Assembly (NCBI RefSeq): GCF_042646085.1
Contig: NZ_JBHRSZ010000006.1
Location: forward strand, 1-64,000
Reading direction: 5' to 3'
DNA: 64,000 bases
Origin: Litoribrevibacter euphylliae
GTDB taxonomy: Bacteria; Pseudomonadota; Gammaproteobacteria; Pseudomonadales; Litoribrevibacteraceae
Both the position numbers and the translations under genes were made by a program. The notes under the pieces were generated by a model. The model was not told the origin of the DNA and ran no database searches. It was given only the letters and a program-made list of their open reading frames with translations. This document shows, in pieces, positions 17,914 to 25,830 of the stretch (position 1 is the first letter of the stretch; every line of letters starts with the position of its first letter).

Positions 17914-18060
17914 CCTGAAAATGAGGGCTCTCACACACTGATGACGAGCATAGTCTCAGTGGTGCCCTCCCCAAGGCAGCACTTCCTTCTTCAGGACGAT
18001 ACTGGCCTGAAAGTAACAACGATTCCGTAAATAACTACTAAGCCAAGCATGGACTTTTTT
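17914..18060 (+). ncRNA. Candidate structured RNA with alternative pairing
   Basis: The region folds into nested perfect stems: 17923-17928 with 17964-17969 (GAGGGC/GCCCTC) enclosing 17936-17941 with 17956-17961 (CACTGA/TCAGTG). A further stem pairs 17990-17995 with 18006-18011 (TTCAGG/CCTGAA). The same TTCAGG can instead pair with CCTGAA at 17914-17919. A short bulged stem at 18040-18056 followed by a T-run to 18060 resembles a terminator. It matches no RNA family I recognise, and strand is uncertain. Confidence 0.35.
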
Positions 18061-18388
18061 CTGTAATTGGCGACAAGGTTTACGAAATTGGAATCTAATG
18101 GTCACTCTGAGGAACGCTCTATATCGTACCTTGTAAACTCATAGGTGGCTTACGCCTTTTAAGCTGCTTGTATTTGTGTCTTACCTGAATTCATCGGTCG
18201 GTTTGAACGAGTTTCAAAGCCTGCTAAATCTCCGTTCATGTTCAGTTTCATTTTAAGCTCTCGTGAGTCGGCCTTGTTTACCTTGCTTTGGGCCAATCTA
18301 CTTTTATTGAAGTCTGTCTATACTCAATGGATATTACGAAAATGCAGAGCATGCAGTGTAGTCTTAATAGGGCAGTGAAGAGAGCAGT
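18061..18388 (+). other. Gene-free stretch upstream of the chemoreceptor
   Basis: Together with the structured candidate before it, this makes about 500 bases without a gene. I see no open reading frame of substance. The 3' part is the likely promoter and leader of the chemoreceptor gene. Confidence 0.4.
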
Positions 18389-19942
18389 ATGAAAATTAAA
18401 CATAAGCTATTTGGTCTAACCGGATTGTCTATCCTTGCGTTGATTGTGGTGGTTTCCATTACAGAAATTTCGAACCTCAAATTACTCGATTTGGAAAAAA
18501 CTTACATAGATGTCAAAAGTCTGGAAGTGTCGTTATTGAATTTGAACCGAATAGAAATGGAGTTCCTCGTTTCTAAAGATAAGTCGAAGCTCAGTGAGTT
18601 TTCAAAAGAGTATAAGCTGTTTCAAAAGCTTTCATTAAAGTTGAACGAGGATTTGGAAGCGTTAGAGATTGAGATTCCTGAATTGGCCAGATTAAAGGGC
18701 GAGATTACATTGTTTCGCAAAGATTTTGAGTCACTGGTAGATGGCTATGGAAGCGACAAAGCGCACGATGCTGAATTGAAAAAAGAAATGCGACATTTGT
18801 TCACTGTCATTCAGGAATTATTTTTGAAAACAGAGCATATACTCGATGAAGAGATTAGCCATGGGATTGATGTGCTTGAATCTCGGATTATTTCGTCAAT
18901 TGCTATTGTTATCGTGCTGTTAATGGCGCTCTCTTACCGGATTGTCAGGGATATTCAGGTTCGCATTGGTGGGCTTAGCGATATTATGGCAAGAGTTGCT
19001 GAAACACGTAACTTATCACTAACTGCGAACGCAAAAGGGAATGATGAGTTGGCGCTAGTCGCGAAGAGCTTTAATGAATTGTTAAGCAGTATTCGAGATT
19101 TGGTCGAGAACGTTCAAGGTACGGTAAGTGAGTTAAGTGAAGCATCGAAAGAGTTGCAGCAAAGTAGCAGCTCTACAGAGGATGCACTGACCAAACAAAA
19201 AATTGAAACCGACTCTGTCGCAACGGCCATTACTGAGATGGGAGAAACCATTAAAGATGTAGCTAGCACCTCAGAAATGGCAGCTGAAAATACTCAGTCG
19301 GGATATCAGATGGCAGAGACCGGGCTGACGGACATATCTTCCACGAAAGAAACTATTTCATATTTATCCAGTGATTTGGACACCGCGAATCAAGAGGTAA
19401 TCAGCCTATCCTCTCTGTCTGAAAAAATTAGTTCTGTTCTTAAAGTAATTAAAGACATTGCAGAACAAACCAACTTGCTGGCGTTGAACGCTGCGATTGA
19501 GGCTGCAAGGGCAGGCGAACAGGGAAGGGGGTTTGCTGTTGTGGCTGATGAAGTCAGAACTTTAGCGGGAAGAACTCAAAGCTCCACAGAAGAAATTTCG
19601 TCCATTATTTCGTCGGTTCAGAATCAGACGCAGCGTGTGGTTACTAACATTAGCTCGTGTAAGAAAAAAGGCGATGAAAGTGTGGAAAAATCAGAGCTGG
19701 CGCTCACAAGGATTCAGTCGATCATGAGTAATATGCAGCAAATTTTGGACAACAGTACTCAAATTGCAGCAGCGGTGGAAGAACAAAGCTTGGTGTCTGA
19801 AGAAATTGCACGTAATGTCAACGCTATTAAAGCGGTAACGACAGAAAATACAGACTCTGTCGCGAAGAACTCCATGTCAGCATCCCGTGTTGCGCAACAG
19901 GCGAAAGATCTGGATCATGCGATTTCACAATTCACGATTTGA
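18389..19942 (+). CDS. Methyl-accepting chemotaxis protein
   Basis: A 517-residue chemoreceptor. A first membrane helix (about residues 9-27) is followed by a helical periplasmic ligand domain of four-helix-bundle type, a second membrane helix (about 172-190), a HAMP domain and the cytoplasmic signalling domain. The conserved hairpin tip is intact (EQTNLLALNAAIEAARAGE, then GRGFAVVADEVRTLAGR). It would control CheA through CheW. The ligand is unknown. It is the last gene before the integrated element. Confidence 0.93.
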   Translation: MKIKHKLFGLTGLSILALIVVVSITEISNLKLLDLEKTYIDVKSLEVSLLNLNRIEMEFLVSKDKSKLSEFSKEYKLFQKLSLKLNEDLEALEIEIPELARLKGEITLFRKDFESLVDGYGSDKAHDAELKKEMRHLFTVIQELFLKTEHILDEEISHGIDVLESRIISSIAIVIVLLMALSYRIVRDIQVRIGGLSDIMARVAETRNLSLTANAKGNDELALVAKSFNELLSSIRDLVENVQGTVSELSEASKELQQSSSSTEDALTKQKIETDSVATAITEMGETIKDVASTSEMAAENTQSGYQMAETGLTDISSTKETISYLSSDLDTANQEVISLSSLSEKISSVLKVIKDIAEQTNLLALNAAIEAARAGEQGRGFAVVADEVRTLAGRTQSSTEEISSIISSVQNQTQRVVTNISSCKKKGDESVEKSELALTRIQSIMSNMQQILDNSTQIAAAVEEQSLVSEEIARNVNAIKAVTTENTDSVAKNSMSASRVAQQAKDLDHAISQFTI

Positions 19943-19961
19943 TGTAAGCATCTAATTGAAT

Positions 19962-19990
19962 CACTGAGCGCTTGAGAAAGTGCTCAAGTG
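19962..19990 (+). terminator. Possible terminator after the chemoreceptor gene
   Basis: A hairpin with arms around 19962-19973 and 19978-19990 (GAGCGCTT/AAGTGCTC core with a G-U pair) lies 20 bases after the stop codon. Only a weak T-rich stretch follows. Confidence 0.4.
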
Positions 19991-20113
19991 GCTGAAGCTT
20001 TTTCGCTGCTGAGATATTTTTGCCAGAATGATTTTCTGAAAAGTGGGTAGTCTAATAAAGTATAAATATACTTAGCTTGGGGGAATTCTAGACAAATCAA
20101 GAGGTAAGAAAAG

Positions 20114-20191
20114 AAATGGGGTGGACGATGGGATTTGAACCCACGACGACCGGAATCACAATCCGGGGCTCTACCAACTGAGCTACGCCCA
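20114..20191 (-). pseudogene. tRNA-His remnant, left attachment repeat
   Basis: This 78-bp sequence is identical to 29753-29830 and carries tRNA-His (anticodon GTG) from position 2 to the CCA end. The bases that would be G-1 and G1 are A and C here, because identity stops at that point. The lost G-1, an identity element of tRNA-His, and the broken first acceptor pair make it non-functional. It marks the distal junction of the element. Confidence 0.88.
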
Positions 20192-20273
20192 GTATCCACA
20201 GTACTTCTAGTCAATTTGTATCACGCCTTGTTACGGCTCAGTAAAACGCTCAAAAACACCTAAATCAGCGTCT

Positions 20274-20309
20274 TGGTGTAACAAACTATATGACGTTTGG
20301 TGTGACGTC
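20274..20309 (+). repeat. 12-bp motif array, left end of the element
   Basis: Three units in tandem with 12-base period: TGGTGTAACAAA at 20274, a degenerate CTATATGACGTT at 20286, and TGGTGTGACGTC at 20298. The same motif occurs three times at the right end in the same orientation. These are candidate arm-type integrase binding sites. Confidence 0.7.
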
Positions 20310-20462
20310 AAGACCACTGTTTGTAAGGTGCTGGTGGTTTCTCTTGGTGTTCTTTTCTTTCTCTGGTGTATCACTTGTGGGAGACCGTATAGAAAACGGC
20401 TGGTTTATTCTGCGTGTGTGCTTTATGGAATAGATACGTAGTACTAATTCTGTATTGATTTT

Positions 20463-20490
20463 TTGTTCTGGTGTTTCAATCTAGTATGAT
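20463..20490 (+). promoter_or_regulatory. Candidate sigma-70 promoter of the lipoprotein gene
   Basis: TTGTTC (20463-20468), a 16-base spacer and TATGAT (20485-20490) lie 40 bases before the lipoprotein start codon. GGAG precedes the ATG. Confidence 0.5.
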
Positions 20491-20530
20491 ACATGCCGCT
20501 TAAATGTACTGATTCCGGTGGAGCCTTTAG

Positions 20531-21610
20531 ATGTTAGGTAACCTCTTTCGATTCGATTATTTCAAAGTCTTAGTTTTTTCATTTTTCACTTCGTTTGCTC
20601 TTTTTATTTCTGGCTGCTCCTCAATGGGTGGTCACTCATTCGATGTGGAGAGTGCAGTCATTCCTAGTGGTGTGAAACAGGTCGTTGCTGCGCATAAAGG
20701 GCAAATCCTAACTCCTGAGAATCGTTCGACGATTAAGCCTGATCTTGACGCTGGCTATCAATACAGAATGCTTGATGTTGATAAAATAGGAAAAGAAAAA
20801 ATCCATTTCGCACATCGTCTTGAAAGAGTAGAAGGAGATGACTTTTATTTTTCTAGCGTGGATGTCTATGGAAGAAATCGATTTGGTGATATTAAAAGAT
20901 ACCGCCATGCCCAGGTCAGTATTCTACAAAAGAACTCTAGCTATATCTCAGATCAATATAACCATTGTTTATTTGTAGTTGGTGAGTGTACATACACTGA
21001 TCGCAATGGAAAGCAGACAATAAAAACAGACTTTAGGAACGGTGTTTGGATTAGTGATGAACCCTATGGCAGCCAAAAGAGACAATTAGTATATAGAGTC
21101 TATAAAACTGACGGTCTGCCGCTTTATAAGTACACAATAAACCCTCTTACGAAGGTTAAGGAAGAAAGAAGAGTTACCATTGAAAGCGATTATGGTCGAG
21201 TATTCGATGTTAATAAATCTAGAAAAGATATGCCTGTTTCCCGTTCGGTTTGCGTTAACACAGAAAGCGTTAAAAAGGTTGGATTTGAGATACGATTAGA
21301 AAGAACTGACGGAAAAGCGCTGACCAAACACAGTCGCTTCATTGGTCATTTGGAGGAGTTTGTTAGTTCTGACCCTTGCTTACCAAGGCTGTCAGGGTCA
21401 ACAATTCAACAGGTTAAAGGTAATGGGTGGATATTCGATAAGCCAAATGGCGAGATAATTATCGACACTATTAACGGTGGTATTAGTGCTTACACTTTAG
21501 CCCCTTTTTCAATGGGTAATTTTGATCAGTGGCTTTTGCATACAACAGAGAGACTGAACACCTATTTCAATCCCAAAGGTCTTAAAGCTTATATTAAAGT
21601 TGACAAATAA
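20531..21610 (+). CDS. Element-borne lipoprotein of unknown function
   Basis: A 359-residue protein that I do not recognise. A basic N-terminus and hydrophobic stretch end in the lipobox FISGC, predicting lipid attachment at about residue 29. The rest is soluble and beta-rich, with four cysteines around CLFVVGEC and further C-terminal ones. It has its own promoter and a terminator hairpin after it, so it is an independent transcription unit at the left end of the element. A surface-exclusion or phage-exclusion lipoprotein is one possibility, without direct evidence. Confidence 0.75.
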   Translation: MLGNLFRFDYFKVLVFSFFTSFALFISGCSSMGGHSFDVESAVIPSGVKQVVAAHKGQILTPENRSTIKPDLDAGYQYRMLDVDKIGKEKIHFAHRLERVEGDDFYFSSVDVYGRNRFGDIKRYRHAQVSILQKNSSYISDQYNHCLFVVGECTYTDRNGKQTIKTDFRNGVWISDEPYGSQKRQLVYRVYKTDGLPLYKYTINPLTKVKEERRVTIESDYGRVFDVNKSRKDMPVSRSVCVNTESVKKVGFEIRLERTDGKALTKHSRFIGHLEEFVSSDPCLPRLSGSTIQQVKGNGWIFDKPNGEIIIDTINGGISAYTLAPFSMGNFDQWLLHTTERLNTYFNPKGLKAYIKVDK

Positions 21611-21630
21611 TCTGATAAAAACAGGGTAAG

Positions 21631-21676
21631 AGACACAGACAGCCAAAGGTATTAATCCAAGGTTCTGCCTGTGTCT
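21631..21676. terminator. Bidirectional terminator between lipoprotein and helicase genes
   Basis: Arms 21631-21642 and 21665-21676 (AGACACAGACAG/CTGCCTGTGTCT) pair over 12 positions with one G-U. The hairpin lies between two convergent genes, 20 bases after one stop and just before the other. T-runs are short on both sides. Confidence 0.6.
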
Positions 21677-21680
21677 TTCG

Positions 21681-22937
21681 TTAGACTGCTATCTTAGCCC
21701 TCTCGTCATTCATCCAACTCTTCACAATGTTCCTCATTCGTTTAGACGGGAGGTATACATCCACAGGTTTCCCATCACGAATAGCTGAACGGAATAACCA
21801 CTGAAGAAATTCTGCAAGCGCGTAACGTTGTGAGTCGATAGAGACCTCGCTTCGTTCTTTGAAGTATCTGGCCATAGTAGGTGTTGGGAATATATTCCGA
21901 AGGTAGGCGACTGAGTTACAACCTTTATGCTTATTCGTTGCTCTCAGGTTGCAAGATACAAACGTCTTCGCATTATGGGGTGGTGAAATAGAGTCTTTTA
22001 CTGCTTCCACACATGACCACATGCGCTCATCTTTCGAGGTTGATCTAGACCTGTGTTCAAAGAAGTTTCTGACATTCTTCCCGAGCTGCCTTTTGTCCTT
22101 ACTGGATGCCGTCTTTGAGAACCAGCTAGAACTTAAGGCGTTAGGTTCATCACCAAGAGCATTTAGTTTGTCGTCCTCTATGATATTGATCAGCCTAGCC
22201 AAAGGTTCAATTGCTACTCTTTCATGTTCTTCTGACCAAGGTACTAGCTTTCCGTTTTGATCTAGCGTCAGCCGTTCAGGTTCAACGTTATGACTTCGTA
22301 GATAAGCTGCCATATAAGAAGCATCGAACATGTAAGTGAGGATAGTGACCGAGTGGAACGCCTTCAGTAATACAATTGGGAATTCCCAGAAGAACAGACC
22401 ATCCTTCTTATCTGGGAGTAGAATGAGCCTGCCTTGATCGCAATCTCTTTTTATACTGTTATAGCTGCTGTAACTCTTTGCAGACTTCCATCTTAGGTAG
22501 TTCTTATCATCCTCCTGAATTGTCCCTGTGTCTCGGCATAGCATGACGGAATCGGGCTTATCATCTTTAGATGTACCGTACTGTCTGACGCAATCGACAA
22601 CCTCATCAATGATTAGGTGATAGCCGAAGTCACTTAGCAGCATGAGCGTTTCGTCAGACCAGCGCTTAAACAGCTCATGAGTAGACACAATGTTATGACC
22701 TGCGGCTACCAGATCGTGAAAGCTATTCAATTTAGTCGAATGTGTTTCATCACTGGGTGTTACAAACTTGAGGTGTGGAGCTGCCTTTGTAATGCGTTCG
22801 ACCTCATCATTGTAGGGGGTGATAAATATGTATCGTTGGTTGCTGTTACTTGGAACAGCTTTGAGTTCGTTAATAATAAGCGTGGTTTTGCCTTGACCCA
22901 TGAGTGCGTCAATAGTGCGGAATTGTGTTTGTTGCAT
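21681..22937 (-). CDS. P-loop helicase-like protein
   Basis: A 418-residue predicted ATPase. Walker A is at the very N-terminus (ALMGQGKTTLIINEL) and a Walker B/DEAD-like box is HLIIDEVVD at about residue 110. The segment between (YIFITPYNDEVERI) resembles motif Ia of superfamily 2 helicases. The C-terminal part is not recognised. Related short helicases occur on mobile elements and phages, so a role in replication or processing of the element is inferred. No clear Shine-Dalgarno sequence is seen. A 12-base motif GCGGTTGGTTAA lies 11 bases upstream of the start and recurs upstream of the RNase HI gene. Confidence 0.65.
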   Translation of the reverse strand: MQQTQFRTIDALMGQGKTTLIINELKAVPSNSNQRYIFITPYNDEVERITKAAPHLKFVTPSDETHSTKLNSFHDLVAAGHNIVSTHELFKRWSDETLMLLSDFGYHLIIDEVVDCVRQYGTSKDDKPDSVMLCRDTGTIQEDDKNYLRWKSAKSYSSYNSIKRDCDQGRLILLPDKKDGLFFWEFPIVLLKAFHSVTILTYMFDASYMAAYLRSHNVEPERLTLDQNGKLVPWSEEHERVAIEPLARLINIIEDDKLNALGDEPNALSSSWFSKTASSKDKRQLGKNVRNFFEHRSRSTSKDERMWSCVEAVKDSISPPHNAKTFVSCNLRATNKHKGCNSVAYLRNIFPTPTMARYFKERSEVSIDSQRYALAEFLQWLFRSAIRDGKPVDVYLPSKRMRNIVKSWMNDERAKIAV

Positions 22938-23278
22938 GATAGTTAATTGCGGTTGGTTAATTGGATGAATTTATCTCTTGAGCGTTTTCTCTTTAAAAAA
23001 CTCAAAAGCCTCTAGAGACCCCAAGGAATACGGGGCTTGTGGAGGGTTCACCTTATAAGTAGAGGGATAGGTAAGACCTATCTGTACACTTAAGGTTAAA
23101 CGTTGGGTTACTGCTCTTATCGCTTCTTTTCTTGGATAGATAACAGAGGAGTAGTAAGAACTTTGAGTCAGAACTGACTGTTGGACTTGAGGTTGAGCGT
23201 ATCGTTAGACGGACAGTGTTAGACCTAGAATAACGGCTTATCCTTGTATCCTAATTCAGTCTGAGCTCTAAGTTGACG
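22938..23278. promoter_or_regulatory. Palindrome-rich gap between RNase HI and helicase genes
   Basis: No gene is seen. The stretch has perfect inverted repeats at 23066-23082 (GATAGGT-AAG-ACCTATC) and 23166-23179 (AGTCAG-AA-CTGACT), and the hairpin-like CCCC...GGGG around 23018-23035. GCGGTTGGTTAA is at 22949-22960. It could hold the helicase promoter and operators or an origin for the element. Confidence 0.4.
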
Positions 23279-23773
23279 TTAGGTCGCTTCCAATTGGGTT
23301 GCTCTCTTAATGGAGGTCTTGAACGTAATTGCTTCATTAGCAAGAGCGTCTGCCTTCTCATTACCTTCTACTCCTGAATGACCTTCTACCCAGAACCAAG
23401 AGATATTGTGTTTCTGATTAAGCTGGTCTATTTCTCTCCAGAGTTCAGCGTTAGCGATTGGCTTCTTACTAGCGTTGCGCCAACCTTTGGCCTTCCAGTT
23501 AGGCAACCATTCTGTAATGCCTTGAATGACGTATTTGCTGTCTGAATAGAGATGGATGTCTTTGCTTACTCCTTTTATCCGTTCCAATGATCTAAGAACG
23601 GCCATAAGCTCCATCTCGTTATTGGTGGTCATGAGCGAGAAGCCTGCAATCTCTAGTTTCTTCTTATCGTTAGAGATCAGTGCTCCCCAGCCGCCAATGC
23701 CAGGATTTCCTTTACACGCACCATCGGTATAAATCGTGATAGTTGTGCATGGAGTTTCGTTTAGGTTGGTCAT
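23279..23773 (-). CDS. Ribonuclease HI, element-borne copy
   Basis: A 164-residue RNase H type 1, close to the usual 155 residues. It cleaves the RNA strand of RNA-DNA hybrids. The catalytic residues are all visible: Asp17 (YTDGACKGNPG), Glu55 (NNEMELMAV), Asp78 (LYSDSKYVIQG), His in VEGHSGVEGNE and Asp in NEKADALAN. AAGGA precedes the ATG at good spacing. The host should have its own rnhA, so this is likely an extra copy carried by the element, next to the helicase-like gene and on the same strand. Confidence 0.93.
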   Translation of the reverse strand: MTNLNETPCTTITIYTDGACKGNPGIGGWGALISNDKKKLEIAGFSLMTTNNEMELMAVLRSLERIKGVSKDIHLYSDSKYVIQGITEWLPNWKAKGWRNASKKPIANAELWREIDQLNQKHNISWFWVEGHSGVEGNEKADALANEAITFKTSIKRATQLEAT

Positions 23774-24191
23774 GAGTATGTCCTTTTGGTTGTGAGCTAC
23801 GAACAGGCACGAGAAAGTCTTCAGATTGAACTGATGCTGATGGTCTGTAAGAAGCGGTTGGTTAAAATGTGGATTGTGTGATGGTTGGTTTTTGTACAGG
23901 ATTTGAAGTCAGCCTTACACCTGTAATTCAAAAAGTCAGTCATAGGGGGGACAAAAATCGCAGGCCAGTAAATACGCGGCTTCCAGAGAGGGTGTTTCGG
24001 AAGGTTTTTGCGGTGATCTTACGTCGATCTTTTAAGAGGGTTGGGTGCTTTTTATTCAGTTTTTCGTCTCTCTGCCTATTTAGTTATCTGAATTGAAGAG
24101 GTTGCCGAACCTTTAAGTATTTTTTACAGTGGGTGCTGAGTTTATAACAGTCTAAATTTTGCGTGATTTACTATCAGGGAAGGACAAACTT
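23774..24191. other. Gap between RNase HI and KAP NTPase genes
   Basis: This 418-base stretch has the second copy of GCGGTTGGTTAA (23854-23865), 80 bases upstream of the RNase HI start. A plus-strand frame of 75 codons (23869-24096) exists but has no good start and no recognisable product, so it is not called. The divergent genes on each side must have their promoters here. Confidence 0.4.
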
Positions 24192-25691
24192 GTGACGTAT
24201 TCATTAAAGGATAATTCCAAATACAAGGAATGGTTTGAAGGTAATGATTCTGTCAGCTTTGAAAACTGCTTGTTAAACAGAGGTGATTTCGGGCGCTTTC
24301 TTGCTGATTATCTGGTGAGTGAAAAAGACGGTTTTGTTTTGAACATCGACAGTCCTTGGGGGACAGGTAAAACCGAATTTTTAAAGCGCTTGTATGTTGA
24401 GCTGATCACTAGGAAGTACCCTTGTGTATACATTGATGCGTGGGAGAGTGATTTTTCTGAGGCTCCACTTAAGGTTGTTGCAAGTGAACTGGTTAGTCAA
24501 CTTGAGCTTTTTAATGAGGATATAGGGAAGCTTGATGGTAGGGATAAGCTGAAAGATGGTTTTTCAAAATTCCTTAAGACTTCTGCAATTCTTAGTACCG
24601 GAGTTGCCTCTGGATTACTTAAATCATATGGTCTGCCAATAGATTCATCCATGTTAACGGATGCAATGATCGTTGGGGCAGACACTAGCGACTCTACAGA
24701 ACTTCAGAAGCTTTTGACTGATCATCAAGAACAAATTCAGGCAATAAGGACAATTCGTGAGAGTTTGAGTCAATTAGCTGAAACACTTGCCAGCGTCAGG
24801 GGTTTAAAAGTACCGGTAGTTGTTTTGATTGATGAATTAGATCGTTGTCGTCCAAACTACTCTGTGGAATTGCTGGAAGTTGTTAAGCATTTCTTTGCGA
24901 CGGAAAACTTGGTGTTTGTGATTGCAAGTGATACTGAGCAACTGGAAAGTTCAATTAAGGTGCTTTATGGCGAGACGTTTGATTCGAAAAGATATTTGAA
25001 GCGATTCTTTGACAGGGTTGCTACTTTACCAGAGCCCGATATTGGTCATTATTTAAAAATACACAATCTAGAGAAGTTGGATGATAGTCGTCAAATAATG
25101 CTGTATCCAATTAAAGCAGTATTCAAAATGAGTGGTTTGTCTCTATTTGAATTACCTTTTCTATGGTGCACCCAATTATTCAATCTGAAAATACGAGATA
25201 TAGATCAGGTGATTCAGAAAGTTAAAGCCTGTCTTCAAGTTCTAAGTCAACGCAATCAAGGAAAAATAATAGCGGTAAATTTAATTGTATTGGTTGCGGC
25301 TGTTTGTGAAAGCCATTTGGGTTTAACGTCTTATACGCAACGTTCAAGCAAGGCTGGAAAAGATGACTCTCCATCTGAGCATAAGTATGGTAATCATTCT
25401 GTCCAACCTTCCTTGCCAAAAGATCTTAGGTGTATTTATCAATTAAGCTTTAACATGGTCAAAACCCATAAGAGAAAAGGAGAATTTCAAGAAGAGATAG
25501 AAGGCCTTGTTCACTATGAGGTTGTAAGACAGGCTTTTATAACAAATAGCTCAAAAAGCAACCTTGATATCACTATTGAAGATCAATACAGGTCAATCTG
25601 TTCTCAGTTAGACTCTCAAGGTTCAAATATTCAAATGCTGTTGTGGAGTGATTATAAACAACTGATTGACCTAGCAGGTTATATTTCTTGA
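24192..25691 (+). CDS. KAP-family P-loop NTPase
   Basis: A 499-residue NTPase. Walker A is SPWGTGKTEF (Lys60), followed by PCVYIDAWESDFSE typical of KAP proteins, and Walker B with the family's extension is VVVLIDELDRCRP (Asp214). ENLVFVIASDTEQLE and KRYLKRFFDRVATLP follow. The GTG start at 24192 has AGGGAAGGA upstream at good spacing; a TTG 11 codons earlier lacks it. KAP NTPases include the phage T7 exclusion protein PifA and the QatA component of an anti-phage system; none of the other Qat genes is nearby. An anti-phage role on this element is inference. Confidence 0.85.
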   Translation: MTYSLKDNSKYKEWFEGNDSVSFENCLLNRGDFGRFLADYLVSEKDGFVLNIDSPWGTGKTEFLKRLYVELITRKYPCVYIDAWESDFSEAPLKVVASELVSQLELFNEDIGKLDGRDKLKDGFSKFLKTSAILSTGVASGLLKSYGLPIDSSMLTDAMIVGADTSDSTELQKLLTDHQEQIQAIRTIRESLSQLAETLASVRGLKVPVVVLIDELDRCRPNYSVELLEVVKHFFATENLVFVIASDTEQLESSIKVLYGETFDSKRYLKRFFDRVATLPEPDIGHYLKIHNLEKLDDSRQIMLYPIKAVFKMSGLSLFELPFLWCTQLFNLKIRDIDQVIQKVKACLQVLSQRNQGKIIAVNLIVLVAAVCESHLGLTSYTQRSSKAGKDDSPSEHKYGNHSVQPSLPKDLRCIYQLSFNMVKTHKRKGEFQEEIEGLVHYEVVRQAFITNSSKSNLDITIEDQYRSICSQLDSQGSNIQMLLWSDYKQLIDLAGYIS

Positions 25692-25748
25692 TCGGTAATG
25701 TGATGCTGATCTTCAGGCTTTTTCAGTCTTAGGGAAGGGAAAAGCTCC

Positions 25749-25799
25749 GGTCTTCCCCAGCGCCCACATCATGCGGGACGTAGCGAGCGCCTTAAGACC
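25749..25799. repeat. GC-rich inverted repeat after the KAP gene
   Basis: GGTCTT (25749-25754) and AAGACC (25794-25799) enclose a GC-rich segment unlike its AT-rich surroundings. It sits between the ends of the convergent KAP and recombinase genes. A remnant of another mobile element or a recombination site is possible, but nothing identifies it. Confidence 0.35.
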
Positions 25800-25830
25800 A
25801 GTTTCGGGAATGAAAATCCAGACGAAGGCG

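Noticed and set aside
17777..18019. Minus-strand open frame of 80 codons
   Set aside because: It overlaps the thioesterase gene and the stem-forming region. Its composition follows the RNA stems, not a protein pattern.
17914..18060. 6S RNA, SRP RNA or a known riboswitch
   Set aside because: The conserved segments of these RNAs that I know are not present.
20117..20191. Left tRNA-His copy as a second working tRNA gene
   Set aside because: It lacks G-1 and G1 and has no promoter of the type seen before the tRNA cluster.
23869..24096. Plus-strand open frame of 75 codons in the element
   Set aside because: No good ribosome site at the GTG start and no recognisable or balanced protein sequence; kept only as a note in the gap entry.
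24192..25691. KAP NTPase as part of a Qat defence system
   Set aside because: No QueC-like, TatD-like or QatB-like gene lies on either side.
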